DNA of 64,000 nucleotides from NCBI GenBank assembly GCA_024707385.1, contig JANPZW010000012.1:1-64000 (forward strand), written 5' to 3'. Source of the DNA: Cellvibrionaceae bacterium (lineage in GTDB: Bacteria; Pseudomonadota; Gammaproteobacteria; Pseudomonadales; Cellvibrionaceae). The number at the start of each line of letters is the position of its first letter. The stretch's first letter is position 1. Shown here piece by piece: positions 42,565 through 52,941 of the stretch. The position numbers and the translations under genes are program-made. The notes under the pieces are model-generated. The model was not told the DNA's origin. It did not search any database and saw only the letters and a list, made by a program, of their open reading frames with translations.

Positions 42565-45500
42565 TCAGCGAAGCGCACGCACAGCATTTATCAGCCCGTC
42601 CAGATTCACATGATCCACATGGTGGCGAAAGTGCTGCAACATTTCCGGGCTTGTTACTTTTTGAATTTCCATACGATTGATCAGGTCGCGCACTTTGCCG
42701 AGCGCGCCAACTTCCGCCCAGCCGATCAGTTCGTCGAGAAATTCATCGTCAGGCAATTCACGGCTGGGCAGCAATTCATCATTGGGTAAGCGCGCGCGCT
42801 CCATTTGAGGCGCGGGCTCCACAGGCTTTGGTTCGTAACGCCAGGTCAGATTTAAATGCTGGCCGAGTTTCTCCACCAGGCTGTCCAGCCGCACGGGTTT
42901 AATCAGGTAATCGTCGTAGCTCGGCGGAGATTCTGTGTGGTCCGAGGATGACTCGGCCGGTGGCACATCCTCGCTGGCATTGGCGGACACCATAATGATC
43001 GGCTGCTGCACATTCATTTCCCGCAACACATTGGCCAGTTGTGGACCGTCCATGCCGGGCATGCGCCGGTCGATCAAAAAGATGTCCGGCGAAAAGGTTT
43101 TGATCACGTTCAGACAGGCTTCCGCGTCCGGAACTTCCACCACCACAAAATCCAGCGGGCTGAGCAGATCGTGCATCAGGCCGCGATGGGCGGCATCGTC
43201 GTCCACTACCAGCAGCGTGCGCTTGCGGCCCTCGTAGCCGTAAATCCGTTTCGCTTTGATTACCTCCGATTGCCTCTGAAAAACACGCGCGAGCATCAGC
43301 CAGACGGAGAAAGTCACTCCGCCATTCGCGTTGGGCGTAACCGTGAGATCGCCGCCCATAATATCCACCAGCAATTTGGTGATGGTCAGGCCCAGCCCCG
43401 TACCGCTGACGACGGGAGTCCCCGGCAGGCGAATGCGTTCAAAGGGTTTGAATATTCGTTCGATTTCATTTTCTGGAATGCCGACGCCGGTATCGCGCAC
43501 TCGGATCTCCGCCACCTGGTTGCGGTAGCGGATACTTAATTCCACCTCGCCCTGGGGAGTGAATTTCACCGCATTGGATAACAGATTGATCAGAATCTGG
43601 CGCACGCGTTTTTCATCACCCTGTACCAGATCCGGCAAGGGCGTCGTGCGTTGATAATTAAAATTAAGACCTTTCTCCTGAGCCTGCAGGTGAAACATAT
43701 CGACGATCTGATTCATCATGGCATTCAGACTGAACACATCCTTCTGGATCTCCAGGCGTCCGGCTTCGATTTTGGAAATATCCAACAAGCCTTCGATGAG
43801 ATCGGTGAGGTGCTCCGCACTGCGCTGAATGACTTTGATCTGATGTTTTTTCTGTCGCGGGATCTGATCGTCCTTATCAAGCAGTTGCGCGTAACCGAGA
43901 ATTGCATTCAGCGGGGTGCGCAGCTCGTGGCTGATACCGGTGAGATAACGGCTTTTTGCATTATTGGCGGCTTCGGCGTTTTCCTTGGCTTTTTGCAGTG
44001 CGAGGTCGGTTTTTTGTGCGCGTCGATCTCCTCTACCAATAAGCGGTTCTGCCGCTGGGATTCCTCCTCGGCGACAATTCGGCTTTCATGGGCGAGCACG
44101 AACAACCAGGAGATGACACCGGCGACGATCATCAGAATAAAAAAGACCTTCCACAGTGTTTGCGATAAAAATTCATTTACCGCGAGATCACCGGTAATGG
44201 AATTCGAATAGATCAGTGATAGCAAAATTCCCGTAACGCCCGCTACGACACACAAAAGCGCGATGAAATTGATCAGTCGGATATTGATGTAATCACTCAA
44301 ACGGCGCGGCACAATCCGCTGCAATAAATGGGTGAATTGTTCGCTGAAGCTGTTGTGGGTTTTGCAGGCGTCGCGGCAGCGGGAGTCCAATGAGCAGCAG
44401 AGCGAACAGATAGCCCCGTCATAGGCGGGACAAAAAGCCATGTCGTGCTGCTCGAACATGTTTTCACAAATTTCGCAGCGGATCACCGCATCGGAAGTGA
44501 TGATGGAAGGTTCCCGCGCGATATAAAAACGCCCGCGTGTGAGCAGGGCAATAAGCGGGACCATCAAAAACGCGCAGGCGAGGGCGATGAAGTGGGCGAG
44601 CGCCTGGGCATAAATACCGAAGAGACCCAGGTACGCCAGAATTCCCACCAGCGACGCAATCACCATGGCACCGACGCCGACAGGGTTGATGTCGTACAAG
44701 TGCGCGCGTTTGAACTCTATATGTTTTGGGCTGAGCCCGAGGGGCTTATTGATCACCAGATCCGCCACCAGGGACCCCACCCAGGCCACCGCCACAATAG
44801 CGTAGACGCTGAGGGTTTTTTCGAAGGCGTGATAAACCCCGAGTTCCATCAGCAATAAAGCGATGCAGACATTGAATACCAACCAGACCACGCGGCCGGG
44901 ATGGCTATGGGTGAGGCGGGAGAAAAAATTAGACCAGGCGATGGAGCCGGCATAGGCGTTGGTCACATTGATTTTCAATTGCGACAGAATCACAAAAATG
45001 CCGGCGAGCAGCAGTGCGGCATTGGGTGAATTGGTGAGATAGGAAAAGGCAATGGTGTACATCACCGTCGGGTCCGCCGCGTCCAGCATGGAGACGCCTT
45101 GGGAAATGGCGATAAAGGCGAGAAATGAGCCGGCGAGCAGTTTCAACATGCCGATGATGATCCAGCCGGGTCCACCCGCCAACAGGGCGATCCACCAGGA
45201 TTTTTTATTCTCTGCAGACTGGGTGGGCAAAAAGCGCAGGAAATCCACTTGCTCACCGATTTGCGCTACTAGTGCAAACATCACGGAAGTGGCTGCACCA
45301 AAGAGCAAAATATTGAAGCCGCTGTCGCCATTTTGGTGCACGGATTCGTAAGTGGCCCAATTTTCGATCATGGAGAAGTCGGAAACCAGAATCACCACCA
45401 GGGGCAGAATCTGCATGGCCAGCCACAGAGGTTGCGTCCAGAGCTGAAAGCGGCTGATAAACGTGATGCCGTGAAAAACCAGCGGAATCACGATGACCGA

Positions 45501-45968
45501 GCTGACGACATACCCCCACGCCAGGGGCAGACCGGTGAGCAGTTCCAGTGCTTTGGCCATGATGGCCGCTTCCAAAGCGAAAAAAATAAACGTGAAAGAG
45601 GCGTAAATCAGTGAGGTCGCGGTGGAGCCGATATAACCGAAGCCGGCACCCCGCGTGAGCAGGTCTATATCCACACCGTAGCGGCTGGCGTAATAACAGA
45701 TGGGCACACCGGCAAGAAATATCAGTGTACTCACCACCAGAATCGCACTTACTGCGTTGGTGGTGCCGTAGCTCAATGTAATAGCGCCACCAATGGCTTC
45801 GAGCGCGAGAAATGAAATTGCACCCAACGCGGTATTGGCCACTTTCGTCAACGACCAGCGGCGTGAGCCATTGGCGGTGAAACGCAGCGCGTAATCTTCC
45901 AGTGTCTGATTATTGACCCATTGGTTATAACTGCGGCGAATACGGAATATTTGCTGAATGGCCGCCAT
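42565..45968 (-). CDS. NCS1 permease-like hybrid sensor histidine kinase, frame broken at a T6/A6 run
   Basis: About 1134 aa once one base is restored. Residues 1-480: NCS1 purine/cytosine/allantoin permease-like domain (LEDYALRFTANGSRRWS start, about 12 membrane helices). About 495-540: cysteine cluster RCEICENMF...CSLCCSLDSRCRDAC, probably metal-binding. Two more membrane helices, then a dimerisation domain with SHELRTPLNAILGY, ATPase boxes NLLSNAVKF, DTGVGIPENE and GTGLGLTI, a receiver domain (FLIDRRMPGMDG), and a C-terminal helical tail. The frame changes at 44010-44015, where the coding strand has A6 and needs A7 (DAHKKTDLALQKAKE). Probably senses a nitrogen compound and signals to the 41572-42513 regulator. 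Divergent from urtA. Confidence 0.88.
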
Positions 45969-46089
45969 AGAAAGAAATTACCTTATCTCGATGTTGCGCA
46001 GGGGATAGATGTCCACCCTTGCAGGAGCTGTGCCGCCGCGCGCGCCTATTTGCTTTATTGCGCGATTTATCACCACGCATTTTTTATCT

Positions 46090-46111
46090 GTATACGTCAT
46101 ATGACGTATAC
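46090..46111. promoter_or_regulatory. 22-bp perfect palindrome, candidate operator
   Basis: GTATACGTCAT immediately followed by its exact reverse complement. It lies 90 bp upstream of urtA and about 120 bp upstream of the divergent kinase gene, where a shared regulator would bind. Candidate binder: the LuxR-type response regulator at 41572-42513. No sigma-54 promoter was found nearby. Confidence 0.75.
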
Positions 46112-46201
46112 GCAGTGAGCGATCGTCCCATAGGCGTGCGCTGCGCCTTCCACAACAATGCCCCCCCGAAGACACGTTTTTATTGCGAGAGGGCAATCAC
46201 T

Positions 46202-47458
46202 ATGACGATGCAGTTGAAGGTAAATCAGCGCCGCCTGGCGTTTGTGCACAAATTATCGCGGCGTTGGCTGGCGAAAGCCGGGCTTGCCGTTTGTGCGGGT
46301 TGGATATTAGGGGCGAGTGCCGAAGTGAACACCACGGGACTTGCGGTAACGGATAAAGAAGTGACGGTGGGAATTCTTCACTCGGTCACCGGCACCATGG
46401 CCATCAGCGAAACCGGCTCGGTGCAGGCGGAAAAGCTCGCCATTAAACAAATCAACGCTGCGGGCGGTGTGCTCGGCCGGCAGATCAAATTTATTCAGGA
46501 GGACGGCGCGAGCGATTGGCCGACATTCGCGGAAAAATCCAAAAAGCTCCTGGTGAACGATAAAGTGGCTGCGGTATTCGGCTGCTGGACATCGGCATCG
46601 CGCAAAGCGGTATTGCCGATTTTCGAACAGTACAACGGTATGCTGTATTACCCCACTTTTTATGAAGGTCTCGAACAATCCCCCAACGTGATTTACACCG
46701 GCCAAGAAGCGACTCAGCAAATTCTCGCGGGTATCGATTGGGTAGTGAAGGAAAAAGGCGCAAAAACCTTTTACCTGCTGGGTTCGGATTACATCTGGCC
46801 GCGCACCTCCAACAAAATCGCTCGCAAACACATTGAAAAACTCGGTCTGAAAGTAGTGGGCGAAGAGTATTACCCGCTTGGTCACACCCAGTTCAACAGC
46901 GTGATCAACAAAATCAAGCTCACCAAACCCGACGTGATCTACGCGATTGTGGTGGGCGGCTCCAACGTGGCTTTCTATAAACAATTGAAAGCTGCCGGCA
47001 TCAGCCTGCCAAAAGAAAAACCGTTATTGCTGACCATCTCGGTGACCGAAGACGAAATTCTCGGTATCGGTGGTGAAAATATGGAAGGCGCTTACGCCGC
47101 GATGAAATATTTCCAAAGCCTGGATAACCCCAACAACAAAGCGTTTGTTGAAGCCTTCAAAGCGGAATACGGCAATAACATCGTGATCGGTGATGTCACC
47201 CAGGCTGCTTATCTCGGCCCCTGGCTGTGGAAGGCGGCGGTGGAAAAAGCCGGCTCCTTTGATATCGATAAAGTGCGCGCTGCTTCTCCAGACATTGAAT
47301 TGACCACTGCGCCGGAAGGTTACGTGAAAATTCACCCCAATCATCACCTCTGGTCGAAGACCCGTATCGGACACGCGTTGAAAGACGGCCAATACAAAGT
47401 GGTGCACGAAACGGCTGAACTGATGGAGCCGGACCCATTCCCCAAGGGTTATCAATAA
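46202..47458 (+). CDS. urtA: Urea/short-chain amide ABC transporter, substrate-binding protein
   Basis: 418 aa periplasmic binding protein of the branched-chain amino acid type. Signal region 1-40 contains SRRWLAKAG, resembling a twin-arginine motif, and ends GASA. Mature part starts VTVGILHSVTGTMAISE, typical of UrtA/FmdD; also VFGCWTSASRKAVLPIFEQ and NGMLYYPTFYEG. The frame is open to 46019, but ATG 46202 gives the signal peptide. First gene of urtABCDE-fmdAB. Confidence 0.94.
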   Translation: MTMQLKVNQRRLAFVHKLSRRWLAKAGLAVCAGWILGASAEVNTTGLAVTDKEVTVGILHSVTGTMAISETGSVQAEKLAIKQINAAGGVLGRQIKFIQEDGASDWPTFAEKSKKLLVNDKVAAVFGCWTSASRKAVLPIFEQYNGMLYYPTFYEGLEQSPNVIYTGQEATQQILAGIDWVVKEKGAKTFYLLGSDYIWPRTSNKIARKHIEKLGLKVVGEEYYPLGHTQFNSVINKIKLTKPDVIYAIVVGGSNVAFYKQLKAAGISLPKEKPLLLTISVTEDEILGIGGENMEGAYAAMKYFQSLDNPNNKAFVEAFKAEYGNNIVIGDVTQAAYLGPWLWKAAVEKAGSFDIDKVRAASPDIELTTAPEGYVKIHPNHHLWSKTRIGHALKDGQYKVVHETAELMEPDPFPKGYQ

Positions 47459-47548
47459 TCACTTGATTTAATTTCACGCAAACCGTCGGAAGAGCGGCAG
47501 CGCCGCTCTTCCACAAACCAGCGGTATTGGTAAGACCTGGGGGTTCCG

Positions 47549-48475
47549 ATGTTTTCCGACTACACCAGCGCTGAGCTTCTTTCGATTTTTGCCATGCAAG
47601 GTTTTGCAGGGCTGATTTTATTTTCGGTGTTCGTGCTCATGGCGCTTGGTCTGGCCATCATTTTCGGTCAGATGGGCGTCATCAATATGGCCCACGGTGA
47701 ATTCATGATCCTCGGCGCCTACGTGACTTATCTGATTTCCAATTTATTTGCGACCTATCTGCCATCTTTATTCGGCATCTACTTTTTCATTGCCATGATC
47801 ATCTCATTCGTCGCCGCGGGTGCGCTCGGTGCGCTGGTGGAATGGTCATTTATCCGTTTTCTCTATCAGCGTCCGCTGGACACATTGCTGGCAACCTGGG
47901 GCCTCAGTCTGATTCTGCAGCAGGTTTATCGCAGCGTATTCGGCGCCCGCGAAGTCGGGGTGACCTTGCCGGACTGGTTGATGGGTTCGATTCCGCTGAC
48001 AGAGACCATTGAGCTTCCTATTAACGGAATGTTTGTTATGGGATTGACGCTCACCATCGCCGTCGCAGTTTATTTATTGATGTACAAATCCCGCTGGGGC
48101 TGCCAGGTGCGCGCTGTGGTGCAGAACCGGCCCATGGCGGCTGCGGTTGGTATTAATACTGCACGGATTGACCGCATCACATTTGCGCTCGGCTGCGGTA
48201 TCGCCGGTGTTGCCGGCAGCGCCTTCACCATGATCGGCTCCACAGGCCCCACCGCCGGACAACTGTATATCGTCGATACATTCCTTGTTGTGGTCTTTGG
48301 CGGCGCCGCCAGCCTGCTCGGCACCATCGCCTCCGCATTCACCATTTCACAAGCTCAATCCACCATGGAATTTTTCTTGAGCGGTTCTATGGCCAAAGTG
48401 CTCACGCTGTTGACGGTGGTCATCATCCTGATGATCCGGCCGCAAGGCCTGTTCGCCATGAAAGTGCGCAAGTGA
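47549..48475 (+). CDS. urtB: Urea/amide ABC transporter permease UrtB
   Basis: 308 aa, about eight membrane helices; LivH-type permease. Signatures GLAIIFGQMGVINMAHGEFM, RSVFGAREVGVTLPDWL and VVFGGAASLLGTIASAF. Pairs with UrtC to form the membrane channel. ATG 47549 with TGGGGG-type ribosome site; 90 bp after urtA. Confidence 0.94.
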   Translation: MFSDYTSAELLSIFAMQGFAGLILFSVFVLMALGLAIIFGQMGVINMAHGEFMILGAYVTYLISNLFATYLPSLFGIYFFIAMIISFVAAGALGALVEWSFIRFLYQRPLDTLLATWGLSLILQQVYRSVFGAREVGVTLPDWLMGSIPLTETIELPINGMFVMGLTLTIAVAVYLLMYKSRWGCQVRAVVQNRPMAAAVGINTARIDRITFALGCGIAGVAGSAFTMIGSTGPTAGQLYIVDTFLVVVFGGAASLLGTIASAFTISQAQSTMEFFLSGSMAKVLTLLTVVIILMIRPQGLFAMKVRK

Positions 48476-48485
48476 GGTAGAAGCT

Positions 48486-49742
48486 ATGTCACTAAATACT
48501 AGGTCGCTAAAAACGTCGATGCACAGTATTAAAACTGTTTTCCCCAAAGGTGATTTGTTTTATCTCGCGGTACTGGCGTTGTTTTTGGGAGTGTTGCTGC
48601 CCATGACGCTGGATATTTTCCGCCTCAACATGGTGGGTAAATATCTCACTTATGCGTTTGTGGCCGTAGGGCTGGTTCTCTGCTGGGGTTATGGTGGAAT
48701 TCTCAGCCTCGGCCAGGGCGTCTTTTTCGGCCTCGGCGGCTATTGCATGGCGATGTTCCTAAAGCTGGAATCCTCCGATCCAGAGAGCACCAAAATCCAA
48801 TCTACACCGGGCATTCCGGATTTTATGGATTGGAATCAGATCACCGAACTGCCCTGGTTTTGGGAGCCCTTCTACAGCCTGCCATTTACGATCATCGCGA
48901 TAATCGCGGTACCCACAATTTTCGCCTACATCATTGCGGTGGCGATGTTTAAACGCCGCGTCGGTGGAGTGTATTTTGCGATTATCACTCAGGCGATTGC
49001 ATCCATTCTGACGATTTTGATTATTGGTCAGCAGGGGTATACCGGTGGGGTAAACGGAATCACCGATCTGCGCACCCTTCTGGGATGGGATATCCGCACC
49101 GATTCCGCCAAATACGTTTTGTATTACGTGAATTTCGTTTGTCTGATGGCGTGTCTGCTGATTGCGCAATTCGTGCGTAAAAGCAAACTCGGACGATTGC
49201 TGGTGGCTATGCGCGGTAGAGAAGATCGGGTGCGATTTTCCGGTTACGACGTATCGAGCTTCAAGATCTTTGTCTTCTGTCTCGGTGCGGCATTTTCCGC
49301 CATCGGCGGCGCTATGTTTACCTTGCAGGTGGGTTTTATGTCGCCCTCATTCGTCGGCATTGTCCCCTCCATCGAAATGGTGATCTTCTGCGCTGTTGGC
49401 GGCCGGCTTTCCATCTTCGGCGCGGTCTACGGAGCCCTGCTGGTCAACTGGGCCAAAACCACTTTTTCCGAATCCTTCCCGGAACTTTGGTTGTTCGCCA
49501 TGGGCGCGTTATTTATCGGTGTGGTAATGGCTTTTCCCAGCGGTTTGGCGGGAATTTATAAGTCCCATGTTGAGCCATTCATTCTGCGCAGTTGGCAGAA
49601 ATTAAAACAAGCGAAACCGCAACCGCCAGAACCGCCAACGTCGGTACCAGAAAAAGCGCCGCCACCAAAAACGACTCCGCAAAATGCCGCGCAGCCACAT
49701 CCCATTGTATTAACCGGCTCCATCAGCCCCGTGGGTAAATGA
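48486..49742 (+). CDS. urtC: Urea/amide ABC transporter permease UrtC
   Basis: 418 aa LivM-type permease with about nine or ten membrane helices. Signatures LCWGYGGILSLGQGVFFGLGG, GQQGYTGGVNGITDLRTLLG and SKLGRLLVAMRGREDRVRFSG. The last 50 residues are a Pro/Lys-rich tail (PQPPEPPTSVPEKAPPPK) of unknown role. Begins 10 bp after urtB and overlaps the upstream candidate start of urtD. Confidence 0.94.
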   Translation: MSLNTRSLKTSMHSIKTVFPKGDLFYLAVLALFLGVLLPMTLDIFRLNMVGKYLTYAFVAVGLVLCWGYGGILSLGQGVFFGLGGYCMAMFLKLESSDPESTKIQSTPGIPDFMDWNQITELPWFWEPFYSLPFTIIAIIAVPTIFAYIIAVAMFKRRVGGVYFAIITQAIASILTILIIGQQGYTGGVNGITDLRTLLGWDIRTDSAKYVLYYVNFVCLMACLLIAQFVRKSKLGRLLVAMRGREDRVRFSGYDVSSFKIFVFCLGAAFSAIGGAMFTLQVGFMSPSFVGIVPSIEMVIFCAVGGRLSIFGAVYGALLVNWAKTTFSESFPELWLFAMGALFIGVVMAFPSGLAGIYKSHVEPFILRSWQKLKQAKPQPPEPPTSVPEKAPPPKTTPQNAAQPHPIVLTGSISPVGK

Positions 49743-49753
49743 GAGAGATTGAT

Positions 49754-50509
49754 ATGAGCGACAAAAATTCCGTCAAAGATTTTGTTCTCTCGGTGGAGGG
49801 GCTCACGGTCTCCTTCGATGGTTTCAAGGCGGTGAACGATCTGTCCTTTTATGTGGAGGAGGGTGAGATTCGGGTGATCATCGGCCCCAACGGCGCGGGT
49901 AAAACCACGGTGCTGGATTTGATCTGCGGCAAAACCAAGTCCACAGAAGGCTCCATTAAATTTCGTGGTAAAGAACTCACCAAAATGACCGAGCACGCCA
50001 TTGTGCACTCGGGTGTCGGGCGTAAATTCCAGAATCCTTCGATTTATGAAGATCTCACCGTGTTCGAAAATCTGGAGCTGTCCTTTCCCCGCGGCCGCAG
50101 TGTGGCGGGTGCTTTATTTTTCCGTCGTGACAAGGAAGTGCTGGAAGCGGTGGAAGAGGTGGCGGAAACAATTTTTCTTCACGATCAATTGCATACCACC
50201 GCTGGCTTGCTCAGCCATGGGCAAAAGCAGTGGCTGGAAATCGGCATGCTGCTGATTCAAAAGCCGGATCTGCTCATGCTTGACGAGCCGGTCGCCGGAA
50301 TGTCGGTGGCGGAGCGGAAACGCACAGCGGAATTATTGAATCGTATTACCAAAGGACGTTCAGTGATTGTGATCGAACACGATATGCAGTTTGTGGAGGA
50401 CATTGCTCACCGGGTGACAGTGATGCACCAGGGCAAAACTCTCTCGGAAGGTTCCATGGAGCGCGTTAAAAACGATCCCAAAGTCATCGAAGTCTATCTC
50501 GGCCACTAA
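49754..50509 (+). CDS. urtD: Urea/amide ABC transporter ATPase UrtD
   Basis: 251 aa, LivG-type ATPase. Walker A GPNGAGKTT, Q loop RKFQNPSIYEDL, signature LLSHGQKQWLEIG, Walker B LLMLDEP, H loop VIEHD. ATG 49754 is preferred because GAGAGA lies at good distance; an in-frame ATG at 49739 overlaps the urtC stop and is also possible. Confidence 0.94.
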   Translation: MSDKNSVKDFVLSVEGLTVSFDGFKAVNDLSFYVEEGEIRVIIGPNGAGKTTVLDLICGKTKSTEGSIKFRGKELTKMTEHAIVHSGVGRKFQNPSIYEDLTVFENLELSFPRGRSVAGALFFRRDKEVLEAVEEVAETIFLHDQLHTTAGLLSHGQKQWLEIGMLLIQKPDLLMLDEPVAGMSVAERKRTAELLNRITKGRSVIVIEHDMQFVEDIAHRVTVMHQGKTLSEGSMERVKNDPKVIEVYLGH

Positions 50510-50530
50510 GCCGTCAGCGGAGGCGCCTGC

Positions 50531-51221
50531 ATGTTAGCCATCAAAGATTATTCCGTTGCTTATGGACAGAGCGAAGTGATCCACAAAATGAACGTCACAG
50601 TGGAGCCGAACCAGATAGTGGCGATTCTCGGTCGCAACGGCATGGGCAAAACAACACTGATGAAATCCCTTATCGGGATGGTGCCGATTGCCAGCGGCTC
50701 ACTGCAACTGTCTGGCATGGAATTGTCGCAGCAGAAAAGTTATGAGCGGGTAAAAAATGGCATGGCATTTGTGCCTCAGGGCCGCATGATTTTTTCCACC
50801 ATGACGGTAAAGGAAAATATCGAAACAGGCCTCACCACCACCAAGCAAAAGAGCATTCCCGAGAATATCTACGAGTTATTCCCGGTTCTCAACGAAATGA
50901 AAAAGTCGTCGCGGCGGCAATCTCTCCGGTGGTCAGCAGCAACAGCTCGCCATAGCACGGGCGCTGGCGAGTAACCCCAAAGTGCTTTTACTCGACGAGC
51001 CGACGGAAGGCATACAGCCCTCCATCATCCGCGAAATGGCGCGCACCCTGCGCCGCATTCGCGACGAACGCGGCCTGTCCATCGTCGTTTCCGAACAGGT
51101 ATTGAGTTTCGCTCTGGATGTGGCGGACCGGATTCTAGTGATCGAGAAGGGCAATATCGTCCAGGATCAGAAACGTGAGGATGTCGATCATGACAAAGTT
51201 GCGTCATACCTTTCCGTATAA
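50531..51221 (+). CDS. urtE: Urea/amide ABC transporter ATPase UrtE, frame broken at an A5 run
   Basis: LivF-type ATPase, 229 aa if one base is removed, the usual UrtE length. Walker [10 protein letters not shown] and [18 protein letters not shown] precede the break. At 50900-50904 (A5) the frame shifts; with A4 the protein reads [19 protein letters not shown], containing the ABC signature, followed by [16 protein letters not shown] and VSEQ. As given the first frame ends at 50974, so Walker B is separated from Walker A. A one-base homopolymer error is the simplest explanation. Confidence 0.88.
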
Positions 51222-51250
51222 CTTCTTTCCCACAGCAAGAGGAAATTCCA

Positions 51251-52480
51251 ATGGCTGAAACCATTATCAAAATCGACCTGAAACAATCGCCTTACGAAAA
51301 CGAAAAAATCCACAATCGCTGGCACCCGGATATTCCGATGGCGGTCACCGTCAAACCGGGGTCGGATTTTATTATCGAGTGCTACGATTGGACTGGCGGG
51401 CAGATTAAAAATGACGACGACGCCTCCGACGTGCGCGACGTGGATTTGTCGCAAGTGCATTTTCTCTCCGGCCCTGTGGGCGTGGAAGGTGCTGAGCCTG
51501 GCGATCTTTTGGAAGTGGATATTCTCGACATAGGTACGTTTGCCGAAAGCTTGTGGGGCTTCAACGGATTTTTCTCCAAGAAAAACGGTGGCGGCTTTTT
51601 AACAGAGCATTTCCCCGAAGCGCAAAAATCCATCTGGGATTTCAACGGCATGTTCACCAAATCCCGCCACGTGCCCAAGGTGGAATTCGCCGGCCTTATC
51701 CATCCGGGGTTGATCGGCTGCCTGCCTTCAAAAGAACTGCTTGATGAATGGAACAAGCGGGAAAAAGCCCTCTACGATACCGCGCCGGAATCCGTACCGC
51801 CGCTTGCAACAATTCCCTATGCGGAAACGGCACACATGGGTCAACTCAAAGGGGAGGAGAGAGCCAAGGCCGCAGCCGAAGGTGCGCGCACGGTGCCGCC
51901 GCGGGAACACGGTGGCAATTGCGACATTAAAGATTTATCCCGCGGTTCCAAAATATATTTCCCGGTCTACGTAAAAGGTGCCGGCCTCTCCATGGGCGAT
52001 TTGCACTTCAGTCAGGGCGATGGCGAAATCACCTTTTGTGGCGCCATCGAAATGGCGGGATGGATTCACTTGCGCGTCAACCTGATCAAAGACGGCGTTA
52101 AAAAATACGGCATCAAAAACCCGATTTTTAAACCCAGCCCCATCGCACCGAAATATGATGATTACCTGATCTTCGAAGGCATTTCCGTCGACGAAAAAGG
52201 CAAACAACATTATTTGGATGTTCATATCGCCTATCGCCAGGCTTGTTTGAACGCTATCGAATACCTGACCAAATTCGGCTACAGCAAAGCGCAAGCCTAT
52301 GCGATTTTGGGTACAGCGCCGGTGCAGGGCCATATCAGCGGCGTAGTCGATATTCCCAATGCCTGCGCCACCTTGTGGTTGCCGACGGATATTTTCGAAT
52401 TCGACGTCAAACCCAATGCCAATGGCCCCACCAAAGCGATCGACGGTTCCGTTCAAGTACCACTGGCGCCAGATCTGTAA
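51251..52480 (+). CDS. fmdA: Formamidase (acetamidase/formamidase family)
   Basis: 409 aa. Hydrolyses formamide (possibly other short amides) to ammonia and the acid. Family signatures: GSDFIIECYDWTGGQIKND, HFLSGPVGVEGAEPGDLLEV, HPGLIGCLPS, REHGGNCDIKDLSRGSKIYF and GDLHFSQGDGEITFCGAIE. Directly downstream of the transporter genes with AGAGGAAA before the ATG, so import and hydrolysis appear co-expressed. Confidence 0.95.
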   Translation: MAETIIKIDLKQSPYENEKIHNRWHPDIPMAVTVKPGSDFIIECYDWTGGQIKNDDDASDVRDVDLSQVHFLSGPVGVEGAEPGDLLEVDILDIGTFAESLWGFNGFFSKKNGGGFLTEHFPEAQKSIWDFNGMFTKSRHVPKVEFAGLIHPGLIGCLPSKELLDEWNKREKALYDTAPESVPPLATIPYAETAHMGQLKGEERAKAAAEGARTVPPREHGGNCDIKDLSRGSKIYFPVYVKGAGLSMGDLHFSQGDGEITFCGAIEMAGWIHLRVNLIKDGVKKYGIKNPIFKPSPIAPKYDDYLIFEGISVDEKGKQHYLDVHIAYRQACLNAIEYLTKFGYSKAQAYAILGTAPVQGHISGVVDIPNACATLWLPTDIFEFDVKPNANGPTKAIDGSVQVPLAPDL

Positions 52481-52545
52481 AACAGAGTGCATCATCCATA
52501 AATCGAAAACGCCCAGGGAAGGGCACTACTGCCGGAGATAAGACC

Positions 52546-52896
52546 ATGCCCGTATACGATTACCGCTGCCGAGAACACGGCGTTTTTTATCAACTGCAAA
52601 CCATGGACAACCACGACAAACCCATGGAGTGCCCGGTGTGCGCACAGTTAAGTCCGCGCATCATCATGATCCCGCCGGATCTTTTATTGATGGACGCAGA
52701 CAAAAAACACGCGCACACCACCAACGAAAAATCCCGCCACGAACCCCTCATCTCCAACCCCGACCGCCGCCAACACGACCACCAACACCGCAAACAATGC
52801 GGCTGCGATCACAACATAAAAAAATCCAAACTCTTCTACACCGCCAAGGGCGAAAAAATGTTCCCCTCCATGCGCCCCTGGATGATCAGTCACTGA
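52546..52896 (+). CDS. fmdB: FmdB-family zinc-ribbon protein
   Basis: 116 aa. Starts MPVYDYRCREHGVFY; a CxxH...CPVC arrangement (Cys8, His11, Cys29, Cys32) replaces the common CxxC...CxxC ribbon. His/Arg-rich middle and a CGCDH segment could add metal ligands. C terminus KMFPSMRPWMISH is a motif I associate with FmdB proteins beside formamidase genes. Proposed as a regulator in methylotrophs; role here unproven. Start ATG 52546; last gene of the operon. Confidence 0.8.
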   Translation: MPVYDYRCREHGVFYQLQTMDNHDKPMECPVCAQLSPRIIMIPPDLLLMDADKKHAHTTNEKSRHEPLISNPDRRQHDHQHRKQCGCDHNIKKSKLFYTAKGEKMFPSMRPWMISH

Positions 52897-52941
52897 ACTG
52901 ATTTACCAATCATCATTCAGCACAGAGCACGGCAGATTTCC

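Noticed and set aside
45969..46201. Sigma-54 promoter for urtA
   Set aside because: No GG-N10-GC arrangement resembling TGGCAC-N5-TTGC was found in the intergenic region.
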